Shown piece by piece: positions 11,301-22,409 of a DNA stretch of 64,000 bases. The DNA comes from Auanema rhodensis (Eukaryota > Nematoda > Chromadorea > Rhabditida > Rhabditidae), in assembly GCA_964057225.1 (NCBI GenBank), contig OZ059899.1, forward strand, positions 15,446,501 to 15,510,500, written 5' to 3'. Position numbers and translations under genes: made by a program. Numbering within the stretch: position 1 is the stretch's first letter; every line of letters begins with the position of its first letter. Under the pieces are notes generated by a model. It searched no databases. It saw only the letters and a list, made by a program, of their open reading frames with translations, and was not told the origin of the DNA.

Positions 11301-13632
11301 TTAATCTCTTCTCCTTTTAGTCTATTTCTCTCTACTATGTGCTACATCATCTTCATTCTCAGTGATGTCTGCAGCGAGGACGATAGTACGTCCCCGACAG
11401 CATCTTACAACTAGAAGAGATATGCGCATGCTACTGTTACTACTGAAAGCGGCAACGGACGACAGTACGTCCGTCTACGACCTCTCTTAGTTGAAATGTC
11501 TCTGGGTGTTTCGTTCTTCATCTACTGCTACTCGACACGTTCTGCGGTTGTATGAGTTGCTTCTCTTTTTTTCGTTTTTTTCTCTCTCCCCCCATTCTCT
11601 TAACGTTTGATGAAACGAAATGAAAAAAGAAGATGAGAAAGGGATAGAGAGTCAGAAGCGGCATTTGCCAGAAAACACACATACATACTCTTCTTCTTCT
11701 TCTTCTTCTTCGTCTTCGTTTATCAACATCATCCAACAGGGAATGTGCAACAAACGAAGAACATGATAGATTGATGTCAAAGTTCAGGCGAGGATATGGA
11801 GAAAAGTTGTGATAGAAGCGTAAAAGCGTAAGCTGGTACTCATAGCTGGAAACAAGTAGACAGGGATGGAATGCTGCTCTTTCTATTTCTCTAGTAATAC
11901 ATAGCTTACTATCACTTTCTTAAAAATTCTATAGTAGCGACCTTTCTTCTCGATGTTAGCTCTTACTGGTGGTTCTCTCCTTTTTTCGTGAAACTGTTGG
12001 ATTTTTTGTTGCAAACAGCCCTGTTGCATAGTCACAGCGGAACTAACAGCTGATCTTCACGACCGACGAACATGTGACTGTCATCCGAGGGCTAGTCGTC
12101 CGGAAGATGTGTAAAAACGAAAGAAATGAAAATTGGCTTGCCTGCAATCTTACTGACTTAAAAATTCCGGGATCTGACGCAATTTTTGCGCTCTAGCTGT
12201 TTCTTTCGTGAATGATGACCTGATTGTTCGTGTTTAATGTGATCCTTTTCTTAAACTGGAAGATATAGCAGCTGGAACATAGTGCTTCCGGAATATTGCA
12301 TGTTCCCGACCTTCCGTGTTTCTATGCAATCATGAACATTAATACATTCGCAACAAATTTGAGGGTATTTCTAATAGTAAAAAGTAGTAAACAGCACGAG
12401 GGATCAGATACAGCCTTCGAAAGTGATATGAGTACAGATACATCTCACATATAAACTAAATGATCCATTCATACTCTTTTCAGACCGCATTCCCGGAGCG
12501 CATCATCGGTTTCCCCGACCTCCGCTGACTCGGATCGACGGTTGCGACGTCAGATAGCCAATTGTAATGAACGGCGGCGAATGCAGTCCATCAATGCCGG
12601 CTTCCAATCATTACGATCACTGCTTCCACGAAAGGTAATTTCGATTTTTCACTTTTTCACTTGTCTTGCTGTTGGTTTGGAGACGTTAATCAAGAAAATC
12701 CTTTTAAGGAAGGAGAGAAGCTATCGAAGGCTGCCATCTTGCAGCAGACTGCTGATCTGATTCATCAGTTACAGGGAGATAGACAACGATTAATGGATCG
12801 CGAAGGTGCAGGGGGTAAGAAAGCTAAGCTAGACGGTAAGTACCACGATTCGAATGATCACCACGTCATTTTATCGCAAAACATTTTAAATATCTTATGA
12901 TGTTTAGATTTTTCGGATTTGGATCAACGATCACTGATTGATCGACTACAAATAGCTCTTGAACGGGAGCGTAGCAATAGAATTCTTTTGGAACAACAAA
13001 TAAATCAATTACGTGACCAAATGAGTTATAGCCAGGTAGTAGTTACACGATGGCAGAGAATGATAATACTTTGGCATATTTTCAGAATGCTATGAGTCCT
13101 TCGAGTCCTCAGAAGATTCTTCAGAACAATATAGGAAATATATGCCCACCTGCATCAATAGTTACGCAGAGTCAAGCTTCTGTTATCAGGCCAACACCTC
13201 TTCCACCGATATCTAGTACGTTTGCGACATTTATCTACTTTGTTGTAAAAGTAACAAATTATGTCTGTCCAATGCAACCGATGAACTCAAAACTGCGGCG
13301 CTAAATGAAATCTGCTCCAATGCTCCATCTCACGTAAATGTCACGTTTATGCTAATATTTCAGTTGATGTGTCTACTCGAGTTGGATCTGCCACACCATC
13401 CGTACCGTTGACTTCATCACCGTTACCAATCCCTCCAACTCTGAACCTGCCGTCACTGCCTCCGTCATCTCTTGCAGTCATTTCCAGCTCGCCTTCGGCG
13501 TTCACCACGTCCACCTTCTCGGCGCATCATTCGTTACAGACGATTCTTGATGCGATTCGTCATCTAGAAGGAGGAAACTTGGCAACTCACTCGCCTCCTC
13601 CGCCTTCATCACAGGCACCACTCGTTAGGTAA
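8353..13632 (+). CDS. hlh-11: bHLH transcription factor, TFAP4/AP-4 family
   Basis: Six exons: 8353-8489, 12484-12634, 12709-12835, 12908-13035, 13086-13215, 13364-13632. The total is 942 nt (313 aa). Exon 1 encodes an acidic N-terminus. Exons 2-3 encode the basic region (NERRRMQSINAGF), helix 1 and, after the loop, helix 2 (EGEKLSKAAILQQTA); these are near-diagnostic for TFAP4. Exons 3-4 continue into a leucine-zipper-like helix (RLQIALERERSNRILLEQ). The rest is proline- and serine-rich. The protein is expected to act in the nucleus as a dimer on CAGCTG sites; C. elegans HLH-11 is known as a regulator of lipid metabolism. The frame ends at TAA 13630, but the preceding AG|GTAACT also resembles a splice donor, so a further exon cannot be excluded. 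Confidence 0.9.
8490..12483 (+). other. hlh-11 intron 1 (about 4 kb)
   Basis: By far the longest intron in the window. It contains four more CAGCTG motifs (9621, 10502, 12047, 12269), an antisense PKD-like relic (9718-10403), a run of G at about 10612-10624 and a (TTC)n run near 11691-11711. The length suggests transcriptional enhancers, but no individual element was proven. Confidence 0.5.
9718..10403 (-). pseudogene. Broken PKD-domain-like coding relic, antisense in hlh-11 intron 1
   Basis: Two minus-strand open segments look like parts of one extracellular domain. The first, 10403 down to 10227, starts with an ATG and contains DSFHFLWDLDK. It hits TGA after DYDH, and the same frame then continues as SWVYDYDIS to 10146. 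The second, 9960 down to 9718, contains VKFGEGHSS, FGTYSVTLNIS and VSVEETVFV, the order and spacing of a PKD-type beta sandwich. The arrangement resembles PMEL/GPNMB/TMEM130-type proteins. In-frame stops and the missing remainder suggest a dead gene fragment. The homology call rests on eye recognition only. Confidence 0.4.
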
Positions 13633-15423
13633 CTATACACCAAAACATTCGCATATGGAGTCTGTACGAAGCCAGTACTATCAAGCTCATCGAAATAAAA
13701 AAAAATAATTAAAAACAAAGAAAAGAAGATCTTCTAGTTGTTTCTTTTGGATCATCGCTATTCACATTCGTACTTTATTCAAAATCAGTATGTCTCTCAT
13801 TTTATTTTGTCATCTTCATCCCGGCAATCTCTCCCTTTTCGGCCGATGTCGTACTTGGTCATATTGTGTCTTTGTGCGACCGGCTCGCACTTCAGCACTT
13901 CTTGAACTTCTGTTCTGATGCCCCAGTTTTCTCTCTAGCTATCCCGTCAGCCTTACCCCCACCTTACTTTGTCCCCGTGATAACTGCTCTTACTCTCATC
14001 TCTCCAATCACCTATCCCCGTTAAGCATTCAAACTAGAATTAGTCATCACATTTGCTTTTTAGATTGTTTTGAGCCATTATGTTATTTCTTCTTTCCGCT
14101 CCAGCTCGGTGTTTTTATCGAAACATTCTAATCTCAATTCTTCATTCGTTCCACATTTATCATAACCAATAACTTCACAAGTCCTTGTGTCGTCTGATTC
14201 ATACACATCCACACTGATTCTTCTTCATAAAATTGTGCTCGAATATTAGTAAACCTCATGATAGACGATATGCGTCATTCGTCCGATGACCGGTGCTGTT
14301 AACTGCTGCCAAAAATACGTTGTTTTGTTATTTTCTCACTATTAATCACATCTTGATATTCCATTAACTATTCGGTTTAGTATATATTTATCATTTTTGA
14401 TGGCTTTTCGTTGTTTTCCTTTGTTTTGTCTTCTTGACTTTAACGAGGTTTCTGTTTCAACGGACCAAAAAAGGAGCATTTACTCCTTCAAATGCGAGCA
14501 GGTTCTATTGATTCATGTTTTCCTTTTTCTCTTATCTGTAAGCTGTTGAATGCTAATTATGTCTAATCTGAATATCCTTTTTGATTTTCCTATTTTACAA
14601 GAAATTCTTGCAGAGTTTCTTCTATTCTTTCGCTGGCTAGCCCCCGTTCCCTCCACTTGTTTCATATTCATCCTTCCTCTTCTAAGCATGAGTGTTATCA
14701 TTCTTTCTAGTCTGCACATTAACTCTGTTTTTAGTATCTTAGCGTCCTCTACTTTTCTTCTCCCTCACCTTCATTATTCTTCGATCTATGGCTTATATTC
14801 ATGAGCAGCCCCCCCCCCCCTCCCCGCACCTTCCACCTCGCACACACACATCCAAATATCTCTTCTACCAACCATTTCTTCATGCAAATGTCTTTTTGAA
14901 ATATCCGCTTTGTCATTTTCTTCATAAGGATTTGACAATCAGAATTTCTTTATCAGATGAATCACTTGTTTGAACTCTTGATACTCGTTCATCTCAATGA
15001 CTCCATTATCATGAATGATATTCTCATTTTATGGACTTTCTGCTTGTCGTTGTGATTAACAGCGTCACACTTCCAGCCTTCCCAACTCCCTGTCTTTTCT
15101 CAATTTTCTTGAACATCGTCCTACACCACCCCCTCACCCTTCTACTTGTTTTTAGTTAAGCATACGTTGAACTTGAATGTTATCTCCCTACCTGAAGTTC
15201 TTTCATCTTCAAACTTTAGCACAAGTTTCTATTATCTATTATGAAATATACAATTTATCCGAATAAAAGATCAGTAAGTAAATTGTTATTGTTTCATTTC
15301 ATGGCAATAGCAACTTGTGCTGAACTTTTCGTTATTAGACCATTTTTGACAATAAATGTGCGTTGTTTTCTAGCATTATTCCTGTTATTTGTTTCGTTCA
15401 ACGTTGTTCAGCTTTAAGTTTCT

Positions 15424-16225
15424 TTAAATACAGCCCCTCACTTCCTTCCCTGTATTCCCGTTCACTATTTTTCTATGTATCTTTTGACTAGGTTCACCCA
15501 AAATGAAGACACCTTTCGAAGTAATGTCTTCAATCTCACATGTTGTTTTACTTTCATAAAACTTCACTCTGCAAACCTCACCTGTTAATAACTTTCATTC
15601 TGGGATTGGTTGCTTGTTGTTGTGACATTAGTATCATTTTCAAATCCAATATACAGTTCTATGGACTTATTCTTTGGTTATGAGATGAGATAAACCATAT
15701 GTGGAATGAGCACTGAACAAGTTCTACTGGTTCCGTCTTCCCAGAGTGCCAAATACTGTCCCCGGTTGTTCTACCCATCTTGTACGAGCTTGCCAACATA
15801 GGCTACTAGTCATTTTATTATAATTTTTGTTGTCCTCCGTGAGGCTACGGATGAGCTCATAATGCTGGTCCGGGTTGCAACTTGAACAGGCCGGTACTTT
15901 TTTGTAGTCTCTGTCTCAGGTCTGATTCTTACATGGTATCTTGTTTGTGTGTTAATAACTCTTGTCTTTCATAGATTTGAAATTAGCGTCTGATCAACTT
16001 TGAGGTTGCCAAGTTCATACTTCATCTTGATCCCTCCTTCCACACCTTTTCATTCTTTTTTGTCTTACACGAATTTCTCAACTCCTTCCCTGTATTGCAT
16101 ACCAATTTGGTTGTTCGAACTGTAAAGCTGTGCTTGGCAGGTTTGATTTCTTCAGTGAGGCTGTGGTCGTGCATCAACTGTTCAGTTTGCCTTTCCTTCA
16201 GAATTTTACGTTCAGACGTCCCCAT
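15424..16225 (-). pseudogene. Frameshifted coding-like tract, unidentified
   Basis: Going down the minus strand, three open stretches follow one another: 16225-16022 (contains VCNTGKELRNSC), 15909-15724 (contains VPACSSCNPDQHYEL) and about 15594-15424 (contains VNGNTGKEVRGC). The first and third share an NTGKE-x-R motif, which hints at an internal duplication. No family was recognised. The strand is purine-rich, so chance open frames are a real alternative. Confidence 0.2.
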
Positions 16226-17299
16226 TCTCCATTTCTCTATTTTCTTAGTTAAACAGTTGTCTCCTTCCTGGATTTAATATTCAGTGATAGCTGATTTTCA
16301 GCAGTCATTTGTCTTCGAACAGGCTTCTTCTGACTGTTCTCACCAGATGAAACAACTTTCTATCAATTTTTAGATCATTTTTATAATTGTTCTAATAGTA
16401 CTATCATCCAGAATCCAGAAGAAAAAAGAAAAGTAAAGCATTTGAAGAGAATTTAAACTTCTGGATGAGAGTAACTATTCATTATTCCTGGTCCCATATG
16501 CTAGTTGTCACATTTATTTTAGAAGTTTTATATTAAAGCTTATCTCCCCCATAGTATGGTAAGGAGGACACCAATTTTTTCTCTGTAATAAGCCTAATAA
16601 GTTTTTGTTTTCATTTCTTTTAGTTCATATTTCTAGTGCAAGTACGCAGAGTACGGTTAGTTATTTTTGATTACGGTAATAGTCCCATAGTTTAGTCGGT
16701 TTTTACTTTAAATGGAAAATAATTCAAAAATTCAAGGCTTCCTTTCGAATATGAATTAGCTTAAAACGTCTCTACGTCCACTATATAGCATAGCATCGCT
16801 TCTTCTATATCTTCTGTAGCTTGTGATAATCAAATAAAGAATTCATCTGATTTCTATCAGGCTCTGACCACATCCTTAATCAGAATCCTCGACCCTATGC
16901 CCCTGTACTCAAGCATCTCCTTTCCTCTGAATCATCTTCGTTCGCAATGTGGTGGAATTAAAAAAAAACATCTAAGTGTACGTGAACATTTCAAGTAAAA
17001 CATCCATGCCCCTTCCCTCTCTCTCTTTCTCCTCCCTCCTTTCCCTTTCCCCCTCTTATTGTTTTTTCTGTAGCTTAAATTTCACATTTATTACATGTTG
17101 TTGTTTTATTTTTTTGTCTTTTCAAATAAATGTTGATCATGACATTCTTCTATTCAACAAAAAAAAACATACACCACAAATGATTGTAAGCTTTAGACAC
17201 GAGCATTAATGTGTAAAATTACAATATCAGAAGATTTTCCATTTTTTAAAGTTTTTTTTTATTCTCTCAAACTAAATCGGCTATCGAACTGTAATATTT

Positions 17300-17430
17300 A
17301 GTGTCAAATATAAAAGGTGAGATAAGTATGACCACGATGTAAAACTAATGAGAAAATGATGAATAATGCTAGCTGCCAACATAGAAATGCCTCCGATGCC
17401 ATCATGTTCAGATAGCTTTCAAAAAACAAA
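17300..17430 (-). pseudogene. Possible fragment of a chemoreceptor gene
   Basis: The minus strand encodes a short hydrophobic stretch around GIGGISMLAASIIHHFLISF, vaguely like the last membrane helix of the chemoreceptor at 21.2-22.4 kb (GIALISASPSIIMIAGLYV). No start, stop or splice structure could be assembled. It may be a remnant of a duplicated receptor gene, but the match is weak. Confidence 0.25.
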
Positions 17431-17492
17431 TCATATATCTTTAAAAGAATAATAAAATACATTCAAACAGCATATTTTACATCTAATAAGGA

Positions 17493-17710
17493 ATAAATGG
17501 AATGCAACCGCTGCTATGTAAGTACGATGCAAAAATGAAAATGATTTCATGCAAGTAATGGTGATAACTTCAATATTCTTTAATATTATTAATGAATAAT
17601 AATAAATAAAATTTCTAATTAAATAATAAATTCAAATTATTCAGAAGTTCAATATCATTAGTTTGTGCCAGTTTGAGTTTGAAATTTGTTTTAACTCTCA
17701 AAGAAGCTAT
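17493..17710. repeat. Left copy of a diverged direct repeat flanking the minisatellite
   Basis: It shares an ordered series of near-identical blocks with 20584-20816 in the same orientation: AATGCAACCGCT, GATGCAAAAATGAAAA, TCTAATTAAATAATAAAT and GAAGCT at the end. The two copies bracket the 2.4-kb array. The minus strand of this copy has a short open stretch near SFLHRTYIAAVAFH that may be coding-derived. Confidence 0.6.
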
Positions 17711-18030
17711 AGTATTTTATGAAATTAATTAATTATATATTTGAACCGAATTATTGATTATCAGTGGAGCGTGACTTTAAATTGTATTGTTCTTTGGTAT
17801 GGTTTTAAAGAAAAAATATGATTAACAATAATAAATTTAGTATTATCAAACTTAAATATATGAAATCAAACCCGTAGAAGTTGAAAAACAGATCAAAATT
17901 CAAAAATACTGTCAAATTAAGGAGATATAACGCCTTGAACATAGCCCTTATAGTGAGGCTATATTGCCTTAAGGTTTATATCATATATCCATTTTTTATT
18001 TTATCATATAGTTACCAATTATATATAAAT

Positions 18031-18096
18031 GTGGTCAATAGCCGAAAGGATAAGATGACAGACTGATAACCAAACAGTCCAAGATCGAATCCCCTA
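18031..18096 (+). other. tRNA-like element with A- and B-box matches
   Basis: TAGCCGAAAGG at 18039-18049 fits the pol III A-box consensus TRGYNNANNGG, and AGATCGAATCC at 18082-18092 is close to the B-box GGTTCRANYCC, at tRNA-like spacing. No acceptor stem or clean anticodon stem can be drawn, so this looks like a tRNA relic or the head of a SINE. It ends about 45 bp before the minisatellite. Confidence 0.4.
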
Positions 18097-18139
18097 GGAT
18101 ACTGAACAGAACATAAGGTAAGACAAAGATTATAGAATA

Positions 18140-20516
18140 GAGCCCGAGAATCAGGAGCCCCAGGATCAGGAGCCCCAGGATCAGGAGCCCCAGGATCAGG
18201 AGCCCCAGGATCAGGAGCCCCAGGATCAGGAGCCCCAGGATCAGGAGCCCCAGGATCAGGAGCCCCAGGATCAGGAGCCCCAGGATCAGGAGCCCCAGGA
18301 TCAGGAGCCCGAGGATCAGGAGCCCCAGGATCAGGAGCCCGAGGATCAGGAGCCCGAGGATCAGGAGCCCGAGGATCAGGAGCCCCAGGATCAGGAGCCC
18401 CAGGATCAGGAGCCCGAGGATCAGGAGCCCGAGGATCAGGAGCCCGAGGATCAGGAGCCCGAGGATCAGGAGCCCCAGGATCAGGAGCCCGAGGATCAGG
18501 AGCCCCAGGATCAGGAGCCCGAGGATCAGGAGCCCCAGGATCAGGAGCCCCAGGATCAGGAGCCCGAGGAGGAGAAGCCCGAGGAGGAGGAGCCCGAGGA
18601 GGAGAAGCCCGAGGAGGAGGAGCCCGAGGAGGAGGAGCCCGAGGAGGAGGAGCCCGAGGAGGAGGAGCCCGAGGATCAGGAGCCCGAGGAGGAGGAGCCC
18701 GAGGATCAGGAGCCCGAGGAGGAGGAGCCCGAGGATCAGGAGCCCGAGGAGGAGGAGCCCGAGGATCAGGAGCCCGAGGAGGAGGAGCCCGAGGAGGAGG
18801 AGCCCGAGGATCAGGAGCCCGAGGAGGAGGAGCCCGAGGATCAGGAGCCCGAGGAGGAGGAGCCCGAGGATCAGGAGCCCGAGGAGGAGGAGCCCGAGGA
18901 TCAGGAGCCCGAGGAGGAGGAGCCCGAGGATCAGGAGCCCGAGGAGGAGGAGCCCGAGGATCAGGAGCCCGAGGAGGAGGAGCCCGAGGATCAGGAGCCC
19001 GAGGATCAGGAGCCCGAGGATCAGGAGCCCGAGGAGGAGCTGAGGATCAGGAGCCCGAGGAGGAGCTGAGGATCAGGAGCCCGAGGAGGAGCTGAGGATC
19101 AGGAGCCCGAGGAGGAGCTGAGGATCAGGAGCCCGAGGAGGAGCTGAGGATCAGGAGCCCGAGGAGGAGCTGAGGATCAGGAGCCCGAGGAGGAGCTGAG
19201 GATCAGGAGCCCGAGGAGGAGCTGAGGATCAGGAGCCCGAGGAGGAGCTGAGGATCAGGAGCCCGAGGAGGAGAAGCCGAGGAGGAGGAGCTGAGGATCA
19301 GGAGCCCGAGGAGGAGAAGCCGAGGAGGAGGAGCCCGAGGAGGAGAAGCCGAGGAGGAGGAGCTGAGGATCAGGAGCCCGAAGAGGAGGAGCTGAGGATC
19401 AGGAGCCCGAGGATCAGGAGCCCGAAGAGGAGGAGCTGAGGATCTGGAGCCCGAGGAGGAGGAGCCAAGGAGGAGCCGAAGATGAGGAACCCGAGGATCC
19501 TTTTGGAGCTCGAAGAGGAGGAGCCCGAGGATCCTTTTGGAGCTCGAAGAGGAGGAGCCAGGAGCCCGAGGATCCGAAGCCGAAGAGGAGAAGAAGAGGA
19601 GGAGGAGCCGAAGATGAGGAGCCCGAAGAGGAGGAGCCCGAGGATCCTTTTGGAGCCCGAAGAGGAGGAGCCAGGAGCCCGAGGATCTGAAGCTGAAGAG
19701 GAGGAGCCGAGGAGAAGCTGAGGATCAGGAGCCCGAGGAGGAGGAGCTGAGGATCAGGAGCCCGAGGAGGAGAAGCCGAGGAAGAGGAGCTGAGGATCAG
19801 GAGCCCGAGGAGGAAAAGCCGAGGAGGAGGAGCCGAGGAGGAGCCGAAGATGAGAAGCCGAGGAGGAGGAGCCAAAGATGAGGAGCCCGAAGAGGAGGAG
19901 CCAGGAGCCCGAGGATCCGAAGCCGAAGAGGAGGAGCCGAGGAGGAGAAGCCGAGGAGGAGAAGCCGAAGAGGAGGAACCCGAGGAGGAGGAGCTGAGGA
20001 TAAGGAGTCCGAGGAGGAGGAGCCGAAGATGAGGAGCCCGAAGAGGAGCCGAAGATGAGAAGCCGAGGAGGAGGAGCCAAAGATGAGGAGCCCGAAGAGG
20101 AGGAGCCCGAGGATCCTTTTGGAGCCCGAAGGGGAGGAGCCAGGAGCCCGAGGATCCGAAGCCGAAGAGGAGGAGCCGAAGAGGAGGAGCCGAGGAGGAG
20201 AAGCCGAGGAGGAGGAGCCGAAGAGGAGAAGAAGAGGAGGAGGAGCCGAAGATGAGGAGCCCGAAGAGGAGGAGCCAGGAGCCCGAGGTGGAAGAGCCCG
20301 AGGAGGAGGAGCTGAGGATAAGGAGTCCGAGGAGGAGGAGCCGAAGATGAGGAGCCCGAAGAGGAGCCGAAGATGAGAAGCCGAGAAGGAGGAGCCGAAG
20401 ATGAGGAGCCCGAGGAGGGGGAGGACGAGGAGATATGGACAAGCCTTATGGAGCCTGAGGAGGAGGACGAGAAGATATGGACAAGCCTTTTGGAGCCCGA
20501 GGATCAGGAGCCAGTT
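18140..20516. repeat. 2.4-kb purine-rich minisatellite, several unit types in blocks
   Basis: About 59 copies of a 15-bp unit (AGGATCAGGAGCCC plus C or G) run to about 19030. The first ~12 copies are the C form, then G and GAGGAGGAG variants mix in. About ten 26-bp units follow, made of the 15-bp unit plus an 11-bp GAGGAGGAGCT insert. From 19270 the block is irregular, with GATCCTTTTGGAGC and GCCGAAGATGAGGAG elements. The plus strand is strongly purine-biased with many GGA steps. In the 15-bp block the plus frame reads as repeated Q-E-P-x-D. The 26-bp units shift frame and create TGA, so no single protein crosses the array. The long serine/leucine-rich minus-strand frame is a by-product. Confidence 0.9.
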
Positions 20517-20519
20517 TAG
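20376..20519 (+). other. Acidic coding-like end of the minisatellite
   Basis: The last ~145 bases read in one plus frame as an acidic peptide from an ATG to TAG 20517. It carries two copies of EEIWTSLMEPEEE / EKIWTSLLEPEDQ. The non-repetitive tryptophan-containing motif suggests that the array grew from a gene encoding glutamate/proline-rich repeats. No upstream exon was found, so whether a gene is still expressed is open. Confidence 0.3.
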
Positions 20520-20583
20520 TTGAAAAGATCAATTGCGAATGTAGCTTACAACCCCGCTTGGTCAAGCTAGATGTGGGTCCAAA

Positions 20584-20816
20584 AAATAAATGAAATGCAA
20601 CCGCTTCACACGTAAGCACGATGCAAAAATGAAAATTAGTTTATGCTTAATATTTCTATTATTATCTTTAATATACAGTATTGAAGATATTTATTAAATA
20701 AGGAAAACAAAAAATATGTGATTCTAATTAAATAATAAATTTAAATTAATCAAAAGCTTAATACCAACAAACAGTTTATGCTAAGTTTGAAATTTTTTTA
20801 GTTCTGGAAGAAGCTG
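20584..20816. repeat. Right copy of the diverged direct repeat flanking the minisatellite
   Basis: Same-orientation partner of 17493-17710. It begins AATGAAATGCAACCGCTT and keeps the block order with many substitutions and small indels. The level of divergence argues against a recent target-site duplication and for an old segmental duplication into or around which the array expanded. Confidence 0.6.
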
Positions 20817-21198
20817 TCACGAACCCTTAAACAATGTTTTAATTAAAACAATTTATTTAGGAGTAGAACTCAGAAGCTTTCTGATAGTATCCCTATATAG
20901 AGTATTAAAATAAAAATTAATCATCGTATAAACAGAAAAAGTACATCCAAACAATATTACAGAAGCATCTTTCATAGCTGAAATTAAAAATTATTAAACT
21001 TTTTATAGAATTATTTCTCAAAATTAGTTATATACAAGTCTACTTAAGCATATTGTAAAATAGAAAGAATGAACAAACAAAATTCATTACTTGTCTATTT
21101 TTACCATATTGTATTTTTAATTCTTTTAAGAATTGAGATTTTTCAGCTTGAAACTTGAAATAATTATAAAACCGCTATACCAGCACGCAACTGCGTGG

Positions 21199-22409
21199 TT
21201 ATAAGGAACTTAAATGATCATAGATTATATAATCACCTTGAGGAAAACGAACATATAGTCCAGCAATCATAATAATGGATGGCGACGCCGAGATTAATGC
21301 AATACCAGCTGCCTGAGTAAATCCGTGAGAAACAGAATCAATCAATAAATTACTTGAACTGATAAGTTTACCAAAGCTGCATTATGATATTTCATAGTGC
21401 TATTGGAAATAACTGATTCTTTCCTTTTAATTGCTTTAAGAATATTATAAATGGAAATACCAATTATCTGAAATAGAAATAATGCTTTAAGTTCAAGCAC
21501 GGGTAGGTGCTGTTGGCAATAATTTGAATTGAAGTTGTAAAAGTAACGATTATCTTGCGTACTAAGTTGGTTTGATCAAGTTTATTGCATCTTGATCATT
21601 GTTTTTTTAATATTTATATTGTTTTGCAAATGATTTGTTAGATAAACTTAAAGTGTTTGCTGCTATATGACCAGTTGTAACAACATTTATATAATAAAAT
21701 CCACGTCCAGTTTCTTTATATGGGTAGAAGCCGACAGATTTTTCAAGCAAAAACTCTACTTGTCTTATGGAGAACTGAAAGAATTTGAGTTTTTTTTTTA
21801 ATTATTTGGGCAATTACATTTAATTTGTTAATATCATAATTGGGATCTGAAGAAGCCCAATTTGAAATAGAATAACCAAAGGCATAAGCTATGACCAACA
21901 TAGTATGTATTCCATAAAAGACAAATTTGTTCTAAAATGAAACAATATAAATTCTTTGCTCTTAGTTGATAATTGCCTTTAATATATTGCCAGCATTTGA
22001 TATCATTGCCCAACGATATAGGAAAGAAATAATCAGAAGAGATGACTGAAGACCGTTCAGAAAACTGAATGTTATATTCCAATTTCTACAAGTGATTCCT
22101 AGTCTGTATCCTAAACAATAAAAATAATTCGCATGTAGAATTGTGTAAATTCTCGCAAAGCAACTCCAAATGAAACAACTGGAGAACAAAGCTATCTGAA
22201 AGACCCTGTATCAGAATTTATATGTTTTTATAGCCTACACATTGAGCAAATGCGGTATATTGGTATATTTTTGAATCAATCTTTTCCGGAGAAGATTTAT
22301 AGAACAAAAATATGTTCAAAACTAATAAGACGAATGAGATAACGCTGCAGATATCCTGAAGTATATTGAATGTTGTGTGGTCAGGAAGATTATCAGCTCC
22401 AGCTTCCAT
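21199..22409 (-). CDS. Serpentine (seven-helix) chemoreceptor, Str/Srh-like superfamily
   Basis: About seven exons on the minus strand, starting at the ATG at 22409. Helix 1 (ICSVISFVLLVLNIFLF) is followed by the loop motif SSPEKIDSKIYQY. Further helices are in the exons around 22.2-22.0 kb and 21.93-21.80 kb. A long extracellular loop comes next, then helix 5 (LKALFLFQIIGISIYNIL) with a basic loop. The last helices contain LVNLSVQ joined to GIALISASPSIIMIAGLYV, the layout of nematode chemoreceptors acting in sensory-neuron membranes. The intron at 21932-21976 needs a GC donor. The junction near 21.55-21.65 kb is the least certain. The lineage-specific subfamily was not resolved, and a few extra residues at the C-terminus depend on whether GGTGAT is read through. 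Confidence 0.7.

Larger units (their letters stand above)
13633..17492. other. Gene-poor interval after hlh-11
   Basis: About 3.9 kb with no intact gene. It begins with the presumed hlh-11 3' UTR. The plus strand is pyrimidine-rich, so many minus-strand frames read as lysine- and glutamate-rich and look deceptively coding. Three minus-strand open stretches at about 15.42-16.23 kb look somewhat protein-like but sit in different frames, split by stops. A chemoreceptor-like scrap lies at about 17.3-17.43 kb. Confidence 0.5.

Noticed and set aside
13364-13632. Separate small proline/serine-rich gene
   Set aside because: It joins the upstream hlh-11 exon in phase and total length is a whole number of codons.
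19414-20442. A 342-codon minus-strand open frame rich in serine, leucine and glycine
   Set aside because: It is the complement of the GA-rich minisatellite; periodicity keeps it open and no start context, splice site or non-repetitive part supports a gene.
18140-20516. CRISPR-like array
   Set aside because: Units are contiguous without unique spacers and the context is eukaryotic; this is a minisatellite.
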